Source of the DNA: Malonomonas rubra DSM 5091
GTDB lineage: Bacteria > Desulfobacterota > Desulfuromonadia > Desulfuromonadales > Geopsychrobacteraceae
Reading direction: 5' to 3'
Assembly: GCF_900142125.1 (NCBI RefSeq)
Contig: NZ_FQZT01000001.1
Span: forward strand, 1-64,000
DNA length: 64,000 bases
Shown: in pieces, positions 19,149 through 28,600 of the stretch
How positions within the stretch are numbered: the stretch's first letter is position 1
How the letters are laid out: each line of letters begins with the position of its first letter
The notes under the pieces: generated by a model
What the model was told of the DNA's origin: nothing
Seen by the model: only the letters and a program-made list of their open reading frames with translations
Databases searched by the model: none
Position numbers and translations under genes: made by a program

Positions 19149-20306
19149 TTAAGCGTCGCGCTGTGCAATATTGCGGATTGCAGCGAGGAATGTGTCCAAT
19201 TCGGCTTGCGTGGTAAAAAAACCGGGACTGACTCGAACTGTCCCATGCGGGTATGTATTGATAGTGCGATGCGCGTCCGGAGCGCACTGCAAGCCGACCC
19301 GGACAGCGATCTGCGCTTCATGGTCAAGGTAGAAACCGACTTCTGCCGGGTCACGACCTGTAATATTAAAAGAAACCGCTGCACCACGTTTTTCAATATC
19401 TTCGGGACCGTAAAGAACAACACCATCAATCGAACGTAGACCATCAAGTAGATAACTCAGGGTCTGCAGCTCATGCTCACGGATGTTCACAGTTCCGGTC
19501 TGCAACAAAAATTGTACAGCAGCCTGCAAACCAGCCAAACCAGGCAGGTTGAGGGTGCCACACTCCAATCGTTCCGGAAGATCTTCAGGAGGCAAGTCGG
19601 AATGGGAATTCGCTCCGGTTCCGCCGTAAACCAAGGGTCTCAGGGCAATCTCTTTGTCGACATAAAGAAACCCCGTTCCCTGCGGGCCGAGCAAGCTTTT
19701 ATGCCCGGGAGCAGCAAACAGATCGACCTGAAGCTGCTGAAAATCGATCGGCAGACTGCCCGCTGATTGGGAGCCATCGATCATGAAATAAATGCCTCTT
19801 TCCCGACACCAGTCTCCCAAACCTTCGACTGGTTGCATCCCACCAAAGACGTTCGAGCAATGGTTCACCAGAAGAAGCTTGGTCGTTTTCTCCAGGCAAG
19901 CATCTTTTAGAGCATTCTCCTCAACCAGCCCACTTCGAGAATCAGCAGCAACTTTGACAACATCAACACCATTATCCTGCAAAGCCCGTAAAGGACGGGT
20001 CACAGCATTGTGCTCAATACTGGTCGTTACGACCCGGTCGCCCGGTTGCAACAGACCAAACAAGGCCTGGTTAATAGCATTCGTCGCATTGGCGGTGAAA
20101 ATGATCCGCTCAGAATCAGGAGCATTGAAAAGCTCGGCGATAGACTCGCGGGTATCGAAAACCAGACGTTCGGCGGACAATGCTTGCTGGTAGCTGCCCC
20201 GCCCGGGACTGGCTCCCTGACGTAAAGCACGTTCAACAGCGAGATAAACAGCTTCGGGTTTTGGGTGGCTGGTCGCAGCGTTGTCGAGATAGATCAGATC
20301 ATTCAT
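19149..20306 (-). CDS. class V aminotransferase / cysteine desulfurase-family protein
   Basis: 385 residues. The PLP fold is clear: YLDNAATSHPKPEAVY, TSIEHNAVTRPL, NHCSNVFGG, and the Schiff-base lysine in APGHKSLLGPQGTG. A cysteine near the C-terminus (RVGLQCAPDAHRT) is where the desulfurase subgroup carries its active cysteine. It resembles the stand-alone cysteine desulfurase-like group rather than IscS, which is encoded at 34707-35936. Possible roles include sulfur or selenium mobilisation. Confidence 0.88.
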   Translation of the reverse strand: MNDLIYLDNAATSHPKPEAVYLAVERALRQGASPGRGSYQQALSAERLVFDTRESIAELFNAPDSERIIFTANATNAINQALFGLLQPGDRVVTTSIEHNAVTRPLRALQDNGVDVVKVAADSRSGLVEENALKDACLEKTTKLLLVNHCSNVFGGMQPVEGLGDWCRERGIYFMIDGSQSAGSLPIDFQQLQVDLFAAPGHKSLLGPQGTGFLYVDKEIALRPLVYGGTGANSHSDLPPEDLPERLECGTLNLPGLAGLQAAVQFLLQTGTVNIREHELQTLSYLLDGLRSIDGVVLYGPEDIEKRGAAVSFNITGRDPAEVGFYLDHEAQIAVRVGLQCAPDAHRTINTYPHGTVRVSPGFFTTQAELDTFLAAIRNIAQRDA

Positions 20307-20540
20307 CCTGCGGAAACTTTCAAACCATTATTCGGCGCATAACAAGACAGAGCAAGGTCACAAGTAACACTGATGAACACTGCTTTGCAACCAATATTAA
20401 GGTGCCTGGAGGCATATCCGAATACCGGTTTTTCAGGTGGATTAAAAAAACAGCAGTCAGCTTTACGAATGGCTTAAAAATATTTTTCGACGACACCTTA
20501 ATAAAGAACATCATATCTTCGATTTTAATCATTTCGCCTC
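20307..20540. other. intergenic stretch between the aminotransferase and nrdJ
   Basis: About 230 bases between divergent genes with no convincing reading frame or RNA structure. The nrdJ promoter begins at 20541; the aminotransferase promoter must lie in the left part but is not obvious. Confidence 0.4.
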
Positions 20541-20570
20541 TTGACAGACACCATATGTAGTGCTTTATAT
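20541..20570 (+). promoter_or_regulatory. nrdJ promoter
   Basis: A perfect -35 TTGACA (20541-20546) and a TTATAT -10 (20565-20570) with an 18-bp spacer. An NrdR-like box lies between the two hexamers, ideally placed for repression. Confidence 0.65.
20548..20563 (+). promoter_or_regulatory. NrdR box 1
   Basis: ACACCATATGTAGTGC matches the 16-bp NrdR consensus (acaCwATATatwGTGt) at about 13 of 16 positions, and is nearly palindromic. It sits in the spacer of the nrdJ promoter. A second box begins exactly 31 bp further on. Confidence 0.72.
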
Positions 20571-20578
20571 TCTCTCGA

Positions 20579-20594
20579 TACATAAATATTGTAT
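20579..20594 (+). promoter_or_regulatory. NrdR box 2 (degenerate)
   Basis: TACATAAATATTGTAT; positions 5-16 match the consensus at 10 of 12 positions while the left quarter is poor. Its start is 31 bp from that of box 1, the spacing typical of tandem NrdR sites. The regulator gene itself is not in the window. Confidence 0.55.
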
Positions 20595-20659
20595 TTAATG
20601 ACTACCGCCATTGTCATCTTTATAAAACATCAAAATGGTTAAAAACGAAAGGGTTTTCC

Positions 20660-22897
20660 ATGAGTCAAGCACAGGAGAGCGATCTGCTCAAGCTGTCGAA
20701 GAACGCCATGACCGTTCTCGCTAAACGTTACCTCAAGCGCGATATCGACGGCAATCCACTAGAAACACCGGTCGATATGTTCAAACGCGTCGCTAAAACC
20801 ATTGACGCGGCAGAGCCGAAGGGCAAAGGCAAAAAAGCCTCCTTCGAAAAGAGCTACTACCAGATGATGACCGAGCTGGATTTCCTGCCGAATTCCCCGA
20901 CGCTGATGAATGCAGGGCGTGAGTTGGGCCAACTGTCGGCTTGCTTTGTTCTGCCTGTCGGCGACTCGATGGAAAGCATCTTCGAGGCAATCAAAAACAC
21001 CGCACTGATACATAAAAGTGGTGGTGGCACCGGTTTTTCATTCTCCCGTGTTCGCCCTGCGAATGATGTTGTCGCGTCGACCAGTGGTGTTTCCTCGGGT
21101 CCCCTCTCCTTCATGTCGGTTTTCGACGCTGCAACAGAAACCATCAAGCAGGGAGGTACTCGCCGTGGCGCTAACATGGGCATCCTGCGGGTCGACCATC
21201 CTGATATCATGGATTTCATCATGGCCAAACGGGATCAGACCGTTTTGACCAACTTCAACATCTCCGTCGGCATGACAGAAGCCTTCATGGAGGCCGTTGA
21301 GAAAGGTGCCGATTATGACATTATCAATCCACGAGATGGAAAAGTTATTAAACAGCTCAACGCCGCAAAAGTATTCAATCAGATTGTCGACATGGCGTGG
21401 AGCAACGGCGAACCGGGGATCATCTTCCTCGACCGTCTCAACCGAGACAACCCGACTCCACATATCGGTGAAATTGAAAGCACCAACCCCTGTGGCGAGC
21501 AGCCTCTGCTCCCTTACGAGTCGTGCAACCTCGGTTCGTTGAATCTGGCCAATATGGTCAAAGGCAACGACGTTCACTGGAACAAACTGGAAGAAACCGT
21601 CAAACTCGCGACCCGCTTCCTCGACAATGTTATCGAGGCTAACAATTATCCGCTGCCCGAAATTGACGAAATGACCCGCGCCAACCGCAAGATCGGCCTC
21701 GGGGTCATGGGCTGGGCCGACATGCTGATTCTGCTCGGTATCCCATACAACAGCCGTGATGCCATTAATCTGGGCGAAAAAGTGATGAAGTTCATCAACG
21801 ACAAGTCACACGAAGAGTCGATCCGACTGGCAGCCGAACGTGGTTCGTTTCCCAACTTCGAGGGAAGCATCTACGACAAAAAAGGCAGTGAGCCGATCCG
21901 CAACGCAACCTGCACCACGATCGCCCCGACCGGTACTATTTCGATTATCGCCAACTGCTCCAGTGGTGTCGAGCCGCTGTTCGCGGTGTCTTACGTGCGC
22001 CAGGTACTGGACAACAACAAGTTGATTGAAGTCCACCCGATCTTTGAAAAAATTGCCAAAGAACGCGGTTTTTACAGTGCAGACCTGATGCAGGAGATCG
22101 CTGAAAAAGGCACCGTTCAGGGGATCGATGCAGTACCGGAGGATATTCGCCGCATCTTTGTCACCTCGCACGACATCACCCCGGAAGACCACGTGCTGAT
22201 GCAGGCGGCTTTCCAGCGACACTGTGACAACGCTGTCTCCAAAACCGTTAACTTCTGCAATGACGCTACCCGCGACGATGTCTCCACCGTTTACCGACTC
22301 GCTTACAAGCAGGGCTGTAAAGGTGTAACCATCTATCGCGATGGGTCACGCGATATGCAGGTCCTTTCGGTGGCCAAAAAGGAAGAGAAGTCTTCCGAGG
22401 AAACCGTTGACGCAATGCCGATGGAGAGCAAAAAACCATCGCGCAAACGTGAGCGGCCACGTGCTTTGCGCGGATCCACCTACCAGATGGAGACTGGCTG
22501 TGGCCCACTGTATATCACCATAAATCAGGACGAAAAAGGCCTGTTTGAGCTGTTTACCACCATGGGCAAAGCAGGTGGTTGCGCAGCTTCTCAATGTGAG
22601 GCGATCGGGCGCCTGGTTTCGCTGGCATGGCGGAGTGGAGTCCAGGCTCGGCAGGCGGTCAAACAAATGATCGGGATCACCTGCCACAAGCCTGCTGGAT
22701 TCGGCGAAAACCGCATCACCTCTTGTGCCGACGCCGTCGCCAAAGCTATTGAACTGCACATGCTGAACGAAGGCGACGACGAAGTCATGATGCAGCACGT
22801 CACCAACGGCGGGGCCTGCCCCGAATGTGGCGGCCCGGTCGAGCATGAAGGCGGCTGTTGTGTTTGTCACGCTTGTGGCTATTCGGAATGCGCGTAA
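20660..22897 (+). CDS. nrdJ: adenosylcobalamin-dependent ribonucleotide reductase (class II)
   Basis: 745 residues. It reduces ribonucleotides using a B12-derived radical. Signatures: MTELDFLPNSPTLMNAG and LSACFVLPVGDS (redox cysteine), GGGTGFSFSRVRP, STNPCGEQPLLPYESCNLGSLNL (radical cysteine with its Asn/Glu), and ATCTTIAPTGTISIIA. The C-terminus holds a small domain and two CxxC pairs (CPECGGP, CVCHACGYSEC) that shuttle electrons or bind zinc. AAAGGG precedes the ATG. A tandem NrdR-box promoter lies upstream. Class II enzymes work with or without oxygen. Confidence 0.96.
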   Translation: MSQAQESDLLKLSKNAMTVLAKRYLKRDIDGNPLETPVDMFKRVAKTIDAAEPKGKGKKASFEKSYYQMMTELDFLPNSPTLMNAGRELGQLSACFVLPVGDSMESIFEAIKNTALIHKSGGGTGFSFSRVRPANDVVASTSGVSSGPLSFMSVFDAATETIKQGGTRRGANMGILRVDHPDIMDFIMAKRDQTVLTNFNISVGMTEAFMEAVEKGADYDIINPRDGKVIKQLNAAKVFNQIVDMAWSNGEPGIIFLDRLNRDNPTPHIGEIESTNPCGEQPLLPYESCNLGSLNLANMVKGNDVHWNKLEETVKLATRFLDNVIEANNYPLPEIDEMTRANRKIGLGVMGWADMLILLGIPYNSRDAINLGEKVMKFINDKSHEESIRLAAERGSFPNFEGSIYDKKGSEPIRNATCTTIAPTGTISIIANCSSGVEPLFAVSYVRQVLDNNKLIEVHPIFEKIAKERGFYSADLMQEIAEKGTVQGIDAVPEDIRRIFVTSHDITPEDHVLMQAAFQRHCDNAVSKTVNFCNDATRDDVSTVYRLAYKQGCKGVTIYRDGSRDMQVLSVAKKEEKSSEETVDAMPMESKKPSRKRERPRALRGSTYQMETGCGPLYITINQDEKGLFELFTTMGKAGGCAASQCEAIGRLVSLAWRSGVQARQAVKQMIGITCHKPAGFGENRITSCADAVAKAIELHMLNEGDDEVMMQHVTNGGACPECGGPVEHEGGCCVCHACGYSECA

Positions 22898-22939
22898 CCT
22901 TTAGAATGCATTAGCGTATATCTTGACAGTGATTCGACC

Positions 22940-22977
22940 AAGGGGACAGGCAAGGCGACTTGCCGTCCCCTTTTCTT
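22940..22977 (+). terminator. intrinsic terminator after nrdJ
   Basis: AAGGGGAC/GTCCCCTT and GGCAAG/CTTGCC form a long stem with loop GCGA, followed by TTTTCTT. It lies 43 bases past the nrdJ stop and just before the next gene, whose start must therefore be the TTG at 22999. Confidence 0.88.
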
Positions 22978-22998
22978 CTGCAACGGAAAGGATTTGAC

Positions 22999-23454
22999 TT
23001 GTTACATATTTTCATCGATGCCGATGCCTGCCCGGTTAAGCAAGAAGTGTATCGTGTCGCTGAGCGTTACAAGCTTGGCGTGACCCTGGTTGCCAATTCC
23101 TGGATGCGTGTCCCAGCGGATGTACGAATTGTGCTACAGGTTGTTGACTCCGGCCCTGACGCGGCGGACGATTGGATCGTCGAGCAAGTGCAACCTGACG
23201 ATATTGTGATCACTGCCGACATCCCGCTGGCAAGCCGGTGCCTGAAAAAGAAGGCCCATGTTATTGGCACAACAGGGAAACCTTTTACTGAAGACAACAT
23301 TGGTCACTCTGTTGCGACGCGCGACCTGCTGGCAGACCTTCGTGATACAGGAGAAATAACAGGTGGCCCTCCACCGTTGAAAAACAGTGATCGCTCCCGC
23401 TTTCTTCAGAAGCTTGACGAGGTTGTTCAGACGATACGACGCAAGCACCAGTAG
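22999..23454 (+). CDS. YaiI/YqxD family protein (DUF188)
   Basis: 151 residues from a TTG start at 22999 (LLHIFIDADACPVKQE), with AAAGGA six bases upstream; a longer frame would overlap the nrdJ terminator. The DUF188 signature is clear: IDADACPVKQEVYRVAER, VVDSGPDAADDWIVE, DIVITADIPLASRCL, and TGGPPPL near the end. The fold is PIN-like with several conserved aspartates, which suggests a nuclease, but the function is not established. Confidence 0.9.
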   Translation: MLHIFIDADACPVKQEVYRVAERYKLGVTLVANSWMRVPADVRIVLQVVDSGPDAADDWIVEQVQPDDIVITADIPLASRCLKKKAHVIGTTGKPFTEDNIGHSVATRDLLADLRDTGEITGGPPPLKNSDRSRFLQKLDEVVQTIRRKHQ

Positions 23455-23578
23455 CCGAAGAGAACATGGCGACATTCACGTTTCGAGCTCCAAATGGGGA
23501 AAGCAAGGTGTCGAAATCCGTTTTCCGGTTATAATATCAATTGATAATTTTTATCCGATCATTCTCCGGGGGAAGCTC

Positions 23579-23785
23579 ATGAGTGCAAAAAACCTTAAAA
23601 TCAACATCATCTTCACCATTGTCAATGTCACAATTTTCTTTGTCCTTGCCAAACTTCTTCTGTTCTTTGCCGGACTCGGCCTGACAGTTGACCAGCAGAC
23701 CAACGCTGTAACAACCACCATGTTTCTGATTGGCGGCATCATCTGCTCTATCTACGTTATTTACAAGAACTCGCCCAAACAGTAG
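23579..23785 (+). CDS. small hypothetical membrane protein
   Basis: 68 residues from the ATG at 23579, preceded by GGGGGAAG. Two transmembrane helices are evident at about 9-32 and 46-62, separated by a short polar loop (TVDQQTNAV). No family is recognised. It lies alone between the YaiI-type gene and the zinc-ribbon gene on the same strand. Confidence 0.72.
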   Translation: MSAKNLKINIIFTIVNVTIFFVLAKLLLFFAGLGLTVDQQTNAVTTTMFLIGGIICSIYVIYKNSPKQ

Positions 23786-23863
23786 TTTCAACTAAAAAGA
23801 TTTCTCCAAAGATGCTATAACCTCCTCTCACTGTTGCCCGACACCAAAAGAGACGAGGTTAAA

Positions 23864-24205
23864 ATGAGTGAGTTACCAAACTGCCCGGAATGCGATTCAG
23901 TCTACACCTATGAGGACAGGGGCCTCCTGGTTTGTCCAGAATGTGCCCATGAGTGGACTGCTGATGCCGCTCAAGAGAAGAATGAAGGCGGCCCCGTGTA
24001 CCGAGACGCCAATGGCAACATTCTTGAAGATGGTGACACCGTAACCGTCATCAAAGATCTGAAAATTAAAGGGTCTTCTTCTGTTGTAAAGGTCGGCACC
24101 AAGGTTCGCAATATTCGACTGGTTGAAGGCGATCACGACATCGATTGCAAGATTGATGGTATCGGCCCGATGAAGTTAAAGTCGGAATTCGTCAAAAAAG
24201 CCTAA
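23864..24205 (+). CDS. PhnA/YjdM-type zinc-ribbon protein
   Basis: 113 residues from the ATG at 23864 ([18 protein letters not shown]), the usual length of the family. An N-terminal zinc ribbon (CPEC...CPECAHEW) is followed by a PhnA-like beta domain with [25 protein letters not shown] and [13 protein letters not shown]. The name alkylphosphonate uptake is historical; the actual role is unclear. A GAGG site precedes the start; the next gene follows 4 bases after the stop. Confidence 0.9.
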   Translation: MSELPNCPECDSVYTYEDRGLLVCPECAHEWTADAAQEKNEGGPVYRDANGNILEDGDTVTVIKDLKIKGSSSVVKVGTKVRNIRLVEGDHDIDCKIDGIGPMKLKSEFVKKA

Positions 24206-24209
24206 AAAA

Positions 24210-24467
24210 ATGGATGACAATCAGCATTGGGAACAGATTTGCCAACGCTGCGGCGAATGCTGTTTCGAAAAAAAGATCGACAAAAAGGGAACCGTTCTCA
24301 CGACATCTGTCCCCTGTCGCTTCCTCGATATCCACACCCGCAATTGCCGTATCTATCATCAACGACTTCAAGCCGAAGAAGATTGCATCAAACTGACCCC
24401 AGACAATCTCGCAGGTCTTGACTGGCTCCCTCTAAACTGCGCTTACAGGAAACACTTAAACCTGTAG
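24210..24467 (+). CDS. short YcgN/UPF0260-like cysteine-cluster protein
   Basis: 85 residues. The family's pattern is recognisable: CQRCGECCFEKK near the N-terminus, then VPCRFLDIHTRNCRIYHQRL, DCIKLTPDNLAGLDWLP and a final CAYR. Full UPF0260 proteins are about 150 residues; this one corresponds to the central conserved part and ends shortly after CAYR, so it is a short form. The cysteine spacing suggests Fe-S or zinc binding. It is translationally close to the PhnA-type gene. Confidence 0.72.
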   Translation: MDDNQHWEQICQRCGECCFEKKIDKKGTVLTTSVPCRFLDIHTRNCRIYHQRLQAEEDCIKLTPDNLAGLDWLPLNCAYRKHLNL

Positions 24468-24484
24468 GCTACAATTTTCGCCAT

Positions 24485-24506
24485 GTGTGGCTATTTTTAG
24501 CCACAC
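24485..24506 (+). terminator. perfect 9-bp hairpin after the UPF0260-like gene
   Basis: GTGTGGCTA and TAGCCACAC enclose a TTTT loop, 18 bases past the stop. It lacks a U-tract, so it may be a weak terminator, an RNA 3'-end stabiliser or a protein-binding palindrome. Confidence 0.45.
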
Positions 24507-24597
24507 CTAGTCACAACTTCAATTCGCCTTGGCGCGGAATGAAGCTATCCTTTGAGCAATTTCAATATATTGTGATTCCAGAATTAAGTGGATAGAC

Positions 24598-24614
24598 TTG
24601 GCATAGTCCCTGCT
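24598..24614 (+). promoter_or_regulatory. sigma-54-like promoter of a short transcript
   Basis: TTGGCATAGTCCCTGCT has the GG and GC elements exactly 10 bases apart (GG 24600-24601, GC 24612-24613), as sigma-54 requires; the -12 part is CTGC instead of TTGC. A sigma-70 reading (TTGGCA, 17 bp, ATAAAT at 24621) is also possible. Either would start RNA about 30-55 bases before the terminator at 24640-24680; no open reading frame follows. Confidence 0.5.
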
Positions 24615-24624
24615 GTATAAATAA

Positions 24625-24680
24625 ATCTATTGCTAATTCGCCTCGGATCTCCCCCCCCTCCTGGTCCGAGGCATTTTTTT
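24625..24680 (+). ncRNA. putative short regulatory RNA with anti-Shine-Dalgarno loop
   Basis: A promoter-like element at 24598-24614 and a strong terminator hairpin bound a transcript of about 56-60 nt that encodes no protein. The hairpin's 8-bp stem (GCCTCGGA 24640-24647, TCCGAGGC 24665-24672) carries a 17-nt loop with eight consecutive Cs followed by TCCTGG; it includes CCTCCT, identical to the 16S anti-Shine-Dalgarno sequence. C-rich terminator loops of this type let some bacterial sRNAs bind ribosome-binding sites. Existence and targets are inferred. Confidence 0.45.
24640..24680 (+). terminator. intrinsic terminator with C-rich loop
   Basis: An 8-bp GC-rich perfect stem followed by A and seven Ts (24674-24680). 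It acts on the plus strand, yet the last plus-strand gene stopped 170 bases earlier, which supports a separate short transcript. Confidence 0.8.
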
Positions 24681-24708
24681 GCCTTTTTCCGGTCAGTTTC
24701 CACATCTC

Positions 24709-24742
24709 AAAAAAAACGGGCCCGATCATATGACCGAGCCCG
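24709..24742 (-). terminator. terminator of the cytochrome operon
   Basis: On the minus strand ACGGGCTCGG pairs with CCGGGCCCGT around TCATATGAT and is followed by eight Ts (24716-24709). It lies about 30 bases past the stop of the 12-heme cytochrome gene. Confidence 0.85.
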
Positions 24743-24773
24743 TCACCAAGCAAGTTTGCCAATTCGCTAGTTT

Positions 24774-25607
24774 TTACAGGTTCAAACTGTGCGGGTCACC
24801 ATGACAATCAACACATCCTTTGAAATTTTTCAGCAATTCGGGATTATGCGGTCCATATCCATGGCAATGTTGGCAATCATGGATATTGCCATGCTCATCT
24901 GCATGACAAACGACACAGGCAAGCGTCCGGTGTTTAAGGTCAGAGGATTCCTGAAATTTGCGCTGGTCCGGATGACAGCCTGCACAGATGGAACTCTGAA
25001 CTTTATTGTCATACTTGATCACCAGTGGTGCATGAGGTGGATGGCAACTGGCGCAACCGGCATTATCAACGTATTCAGTATGCGGCTTTTCGTGACAAAG
25101 CGTACATGCCGGTCGGGCGCCATGTTTTTCTCCCTGGTGACATTCAGCACAAGCCATTTCCGTGTGAGCGCTGACATTTTGTTGCAGCTGCTCCGTCTCT
25201 CCCTGATGACACTGACCGCACATCTCCGCCAAAGCATCAGCGACGACAAGGCTTTCAATGGGTGCATGGGCATTCTGGTGACAGTCAAGGCACTTAATCA
25301 GCTCTTCTCCATGAGGATGCTCATGGCAGCTCGCGCACGAAGGCACCCGATCCTCCCAGGCAACTCCCGGAGTAAAGGTATGAAACTTGTCGTGGCAATC
25401 TCGGCATTCCTGCTGGTGCAGACCGCCTGCATCGCGTAACGCCTCGAACACCTGGACATGACACTTTGCGCACTCAAGAGTTGTCATTTCCGGTACCTGT
25501 TGCTGATAGACATCAGCAGCAAAAAGACTTCCGGCACAGGCCAGCAGTACTGTGACAGCCAGCACCAGGCTACGACATTTAACCATCCCATTATATTTCA
25601 TCATCAT
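24774..25607 (-). CDS. 12-heme c-type cytochrome
   Basis: 277 residues with an N-terminal signal sequence (SLVLAVTVLLACAGSLFA) and 12 CxxCH motifs, one per about 20 residues, arranged as three 4-heme modules. Nearly every motif is followed by another His two to four residues on, which suggests bis-His ligation and a low-potential electron-transfer role in the periplasm or outside the cell. The last module ends CVDCHGDPHSL, like the ends of the other three cytochromes here. The ATG overlaps the stop of the 57-heme gene (ATGA), so both are co-translated. Three in-frame ATGs stand in a row; the first is given. Confidence 0.93.
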   Translation of the reverse strand: MMMKYNGMVKCRSLVLAVTVLLACAGSLFAADVYQQQVPEMTTLECAKCHVQVFEALRDAGGLHQQECRDCHDKFHTFTPGVAWEDRVPSCASCHEHPHGEELIKCLDCHQNAHAPIESLVVADALAEMCGQCHQGETEQLQQNVSAHTEMACAECHQGEKHGARPACTLCHEKPHTEYVDNAGCASCHPPHAPLVIKYDNKVQSSICAGCHPDQRKFQESSDLKHRTLACVVCHADEHGNIHDCQHCHGYGPHNPELLKNFKGCVDCHGDPHSLNL

Positions 25608-28600
25608 TGACCCTCACTGCTGGCAGCTGCTTCAGCCGCCTGACTATCGGTATTGTTTTCAGGTTGCGCTTCCGGCACAGGTGCCGGCTCCTCAGGTTTA
25701 CCGCGCCAATCGGCGAGATCATGTGGATCGTTGTGGCACTTTAGACAATCCGGGAACTTCTGATGCAGGGCTTCATCATGTGGCCTCTCATGACAATCAG
25801 CACAGCTCAGTGTACTGCCATGATCACCACTGTGACATTCAACACAGTTGACCTGGTTGTGAGCAGCTTTACTCGAAGCCAGGGCGTCAACCTGATCAGA
25901 GTGGCAGGATTGACAATGACCGGACGGAATTGAAGCGGAAAAAGCAACAACATTCGGCGCATGCGGCGAGCTGTGGCAACTCAAGCAAGCAGCATAGTCC
26001 ATGTCCGGGCTGTGAGGCTCGTGGCATTCTGAGCACTTCTGCGCAACGCCATGTTTCGGGTGACAGCTATTACAATCCTGTTCCGCATGCATGTTCGGCG
26101 TTGCGGCAAAGGTTTCACGAACAACGGTGTGACACGACGTGCAGGCAGGATTTGCATTTTGGGCCTTTGATAGATCGAGTCCGAGCGGATGGTGCGCCTG
26201 GTGACACTGCTCACAATTACCAACCGTGAAGTGTGCCCCCTCGTTCGGCTCGTGGCAACTCACACAGCTCGGAATAACATCCTCACCAAACGGTGGGTGA
26301 GTCCGGTGGCAGCTGATGCAGGGTTGCTTGCTGTGTTTGCCGCCATTCTCTTTCAGGTTGCCGGTCGCATCTTTGTGACAGGAAGCACAAACCGGACCGG
26401 ACTGGGTCGGCCGCGCCTTGATCATATGCGGCAGATGCGGCGGGTGACACTTGAGACAATCCCCATGTGTCATGTCCGGGATATGCGGCTTGTGACAATC
26501 AAGACACTGCTTCGATGACCCATGATCACCGACATGGCACTTGCTGCAATCGAAAGAGGTGTGCTTGTTCGGATACTGCTGATGCAGACGCTCCTGGTTA
26601 TTGTGGCAGGAAAGGCAAACAGGCTTCACCTCACCCAACTTGCCCAGGTCCATCTCCAGTGGCTGATGAGGGTCGTGACAACTGGAGCAATTGTCGAGCA
26701 CAAAATGGCGACGACGTGCTTTCGGGTGACAACTGTTACAGCTTTCAGTCACCGTCTTGCCATTCGGTTTATGTTCCGGGTGGCAGGCCACACAGCTGCC
26801 TAAATCTTTCTTGTGAGCAGCCCCTTTGGCATCCAGAGCAGTTGCCTGTTCCTGGTGACATGAGGCACAGAACTGGGCTGGAATTTCAGCATCTTTATGC
26901 AGACTGATATTCTGCGGTTGGTGCGGCAGGTGACAAAGTGAACAGTCTTCACGTTTCATCGATTTGTCGTGACCATCATGACAATCAAGACAAATACGGG
27001 TCGTAGTGTGGTTGCTGTGACAGCTCGTACAGTCTTGCTCGCTGTGCGCACTCGGCATCTCTGCGAAATCGGTCTCAACCTGCTTGTGACAGCTGGTGCA
27101 AACAGGCGCATGCGGCTTGTAGTCTTTCAGATTCAACACGAGTGGTTGATGCGGCGAGTGACAGGACAAACAATCACCCACAGTGTAGTGTTCGTGATCA
27201 CTCGGGTTATGGCAGAGGAAGCAGGATTCCGGGATACCAATCCCTTGCTGCGGGTGCTCGGCATGACAGCTGGTACAGGAAGATTCCGGATGTTGCTGAT
27301 GACAGGATGAACACTCAACCGCGTCACGGTGCGCTCCACCCTTCTCATCCACTTCAGCTGAAACATCTTCGTGGCAGGCAGAACACTGCTGCGAGGGGGG
27401 CTCCGCAGAGAGATCAATTTGCAGCGGAGCGTGAGCATTGTGACAAAGGGCGCAGTCCTTGTTGGTCATTTGTTCGTCATGACCATCATGGCAACCAAGG
27501 CAGGATGGTGCCCCGATGTGGGTCCGGTGGCAGGCGACGCAGTCACGATCATGAGCGCTCGGATGTCCACTGGTCAGCTCCGCCTCGACTTCCTCATGGC
27601 AGCCGGCACAAATCTGACGTGAACCATGGAATCCTGAGATGTCGTCTTTCAAAGGCTGGTGCGGGTCGTGACAACCAACGCAGTTCGGGCTGCTGAAGTG
27701 TGCGTTGTCATCAGGGTCGTGACAGCTTGAACATTCGGGGATTGCATTTTCAGCAGGCGGGTGAGCCTGATGGCATTCGACGCAACCAAGTTTCTTGTGT
27801 GCGCGGCCGCCTTTATCCAAAGCACTAAAGGCTTCTTCGTGACAACTGACGCAGTATTCTGAAAAAGTTCCTTCGGCAAAAGTCACTGGCGCAGGAGCGT
27901 GATGATTGTGGCACTTGGTGCAATCATCAGCCTTCATCTCTTCCGTATGGCCTTCGTGACAGTCGAGACAGCTCGGAGATTGGCCGTGAACACTGTGGCA
28001 CTGGTTGCAATCGACAGCTTCACTGTGTGCCGTTGGTTGCTTTTCCATAACAGCGATCACATCCTCGTGACAGCTGGCACAGAACGGACGGGCGGTTTCC
28101 AGATTACTTAAATCGAGGTTCTCAGTTTTCGGGCTGTGCGGATTATGACACTGGGAACAACTCTCTAACGCAAAATGAGCATTATCGTCTTTATCGTGGC
28201 AGCTGCTGCAGTCAGCAATCTCCACGTCAGCTGGCGGGTGGGTTTTATGGCAATCAGCGCAGGAGAGATTCTCTTTGTGCGCAGCACCGGCCACATCGAA
28301 TTCAACGCCAATGCCCTCATGACAATCGCTGCAATAGTTTGCATTGACGCTGGACTTGATCACCGGTGGCATTGGCTCGTGGGAACCGTGGCAACCGGCA
28401 CAATCAGCCTTCTGCATCTTCGGGTTGTGGCCTTCGTGGCAGTTGAGACAATCAGGCTGATCTTTATGCTGCAGGTGGCATTCGTCACAGCTCATCTGGG
28501 CGTGGGCAGCATCACTCTTGGCCATCGCCTTGCTGGTTTTGGCATGACAGGCAGTGCAGAGTTTCGCTGTCAGGCCTTCTGCTTTCAGTGGCGGCAAAGG

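Noticed and set aside
22960-22998. Upstream start for the YaiI-type gene
   Set aside because: It would place the start inside the nrdJ terminator hairpin; the TTG at 22999 has a proper ribosome-binding site and the family N-terminus.
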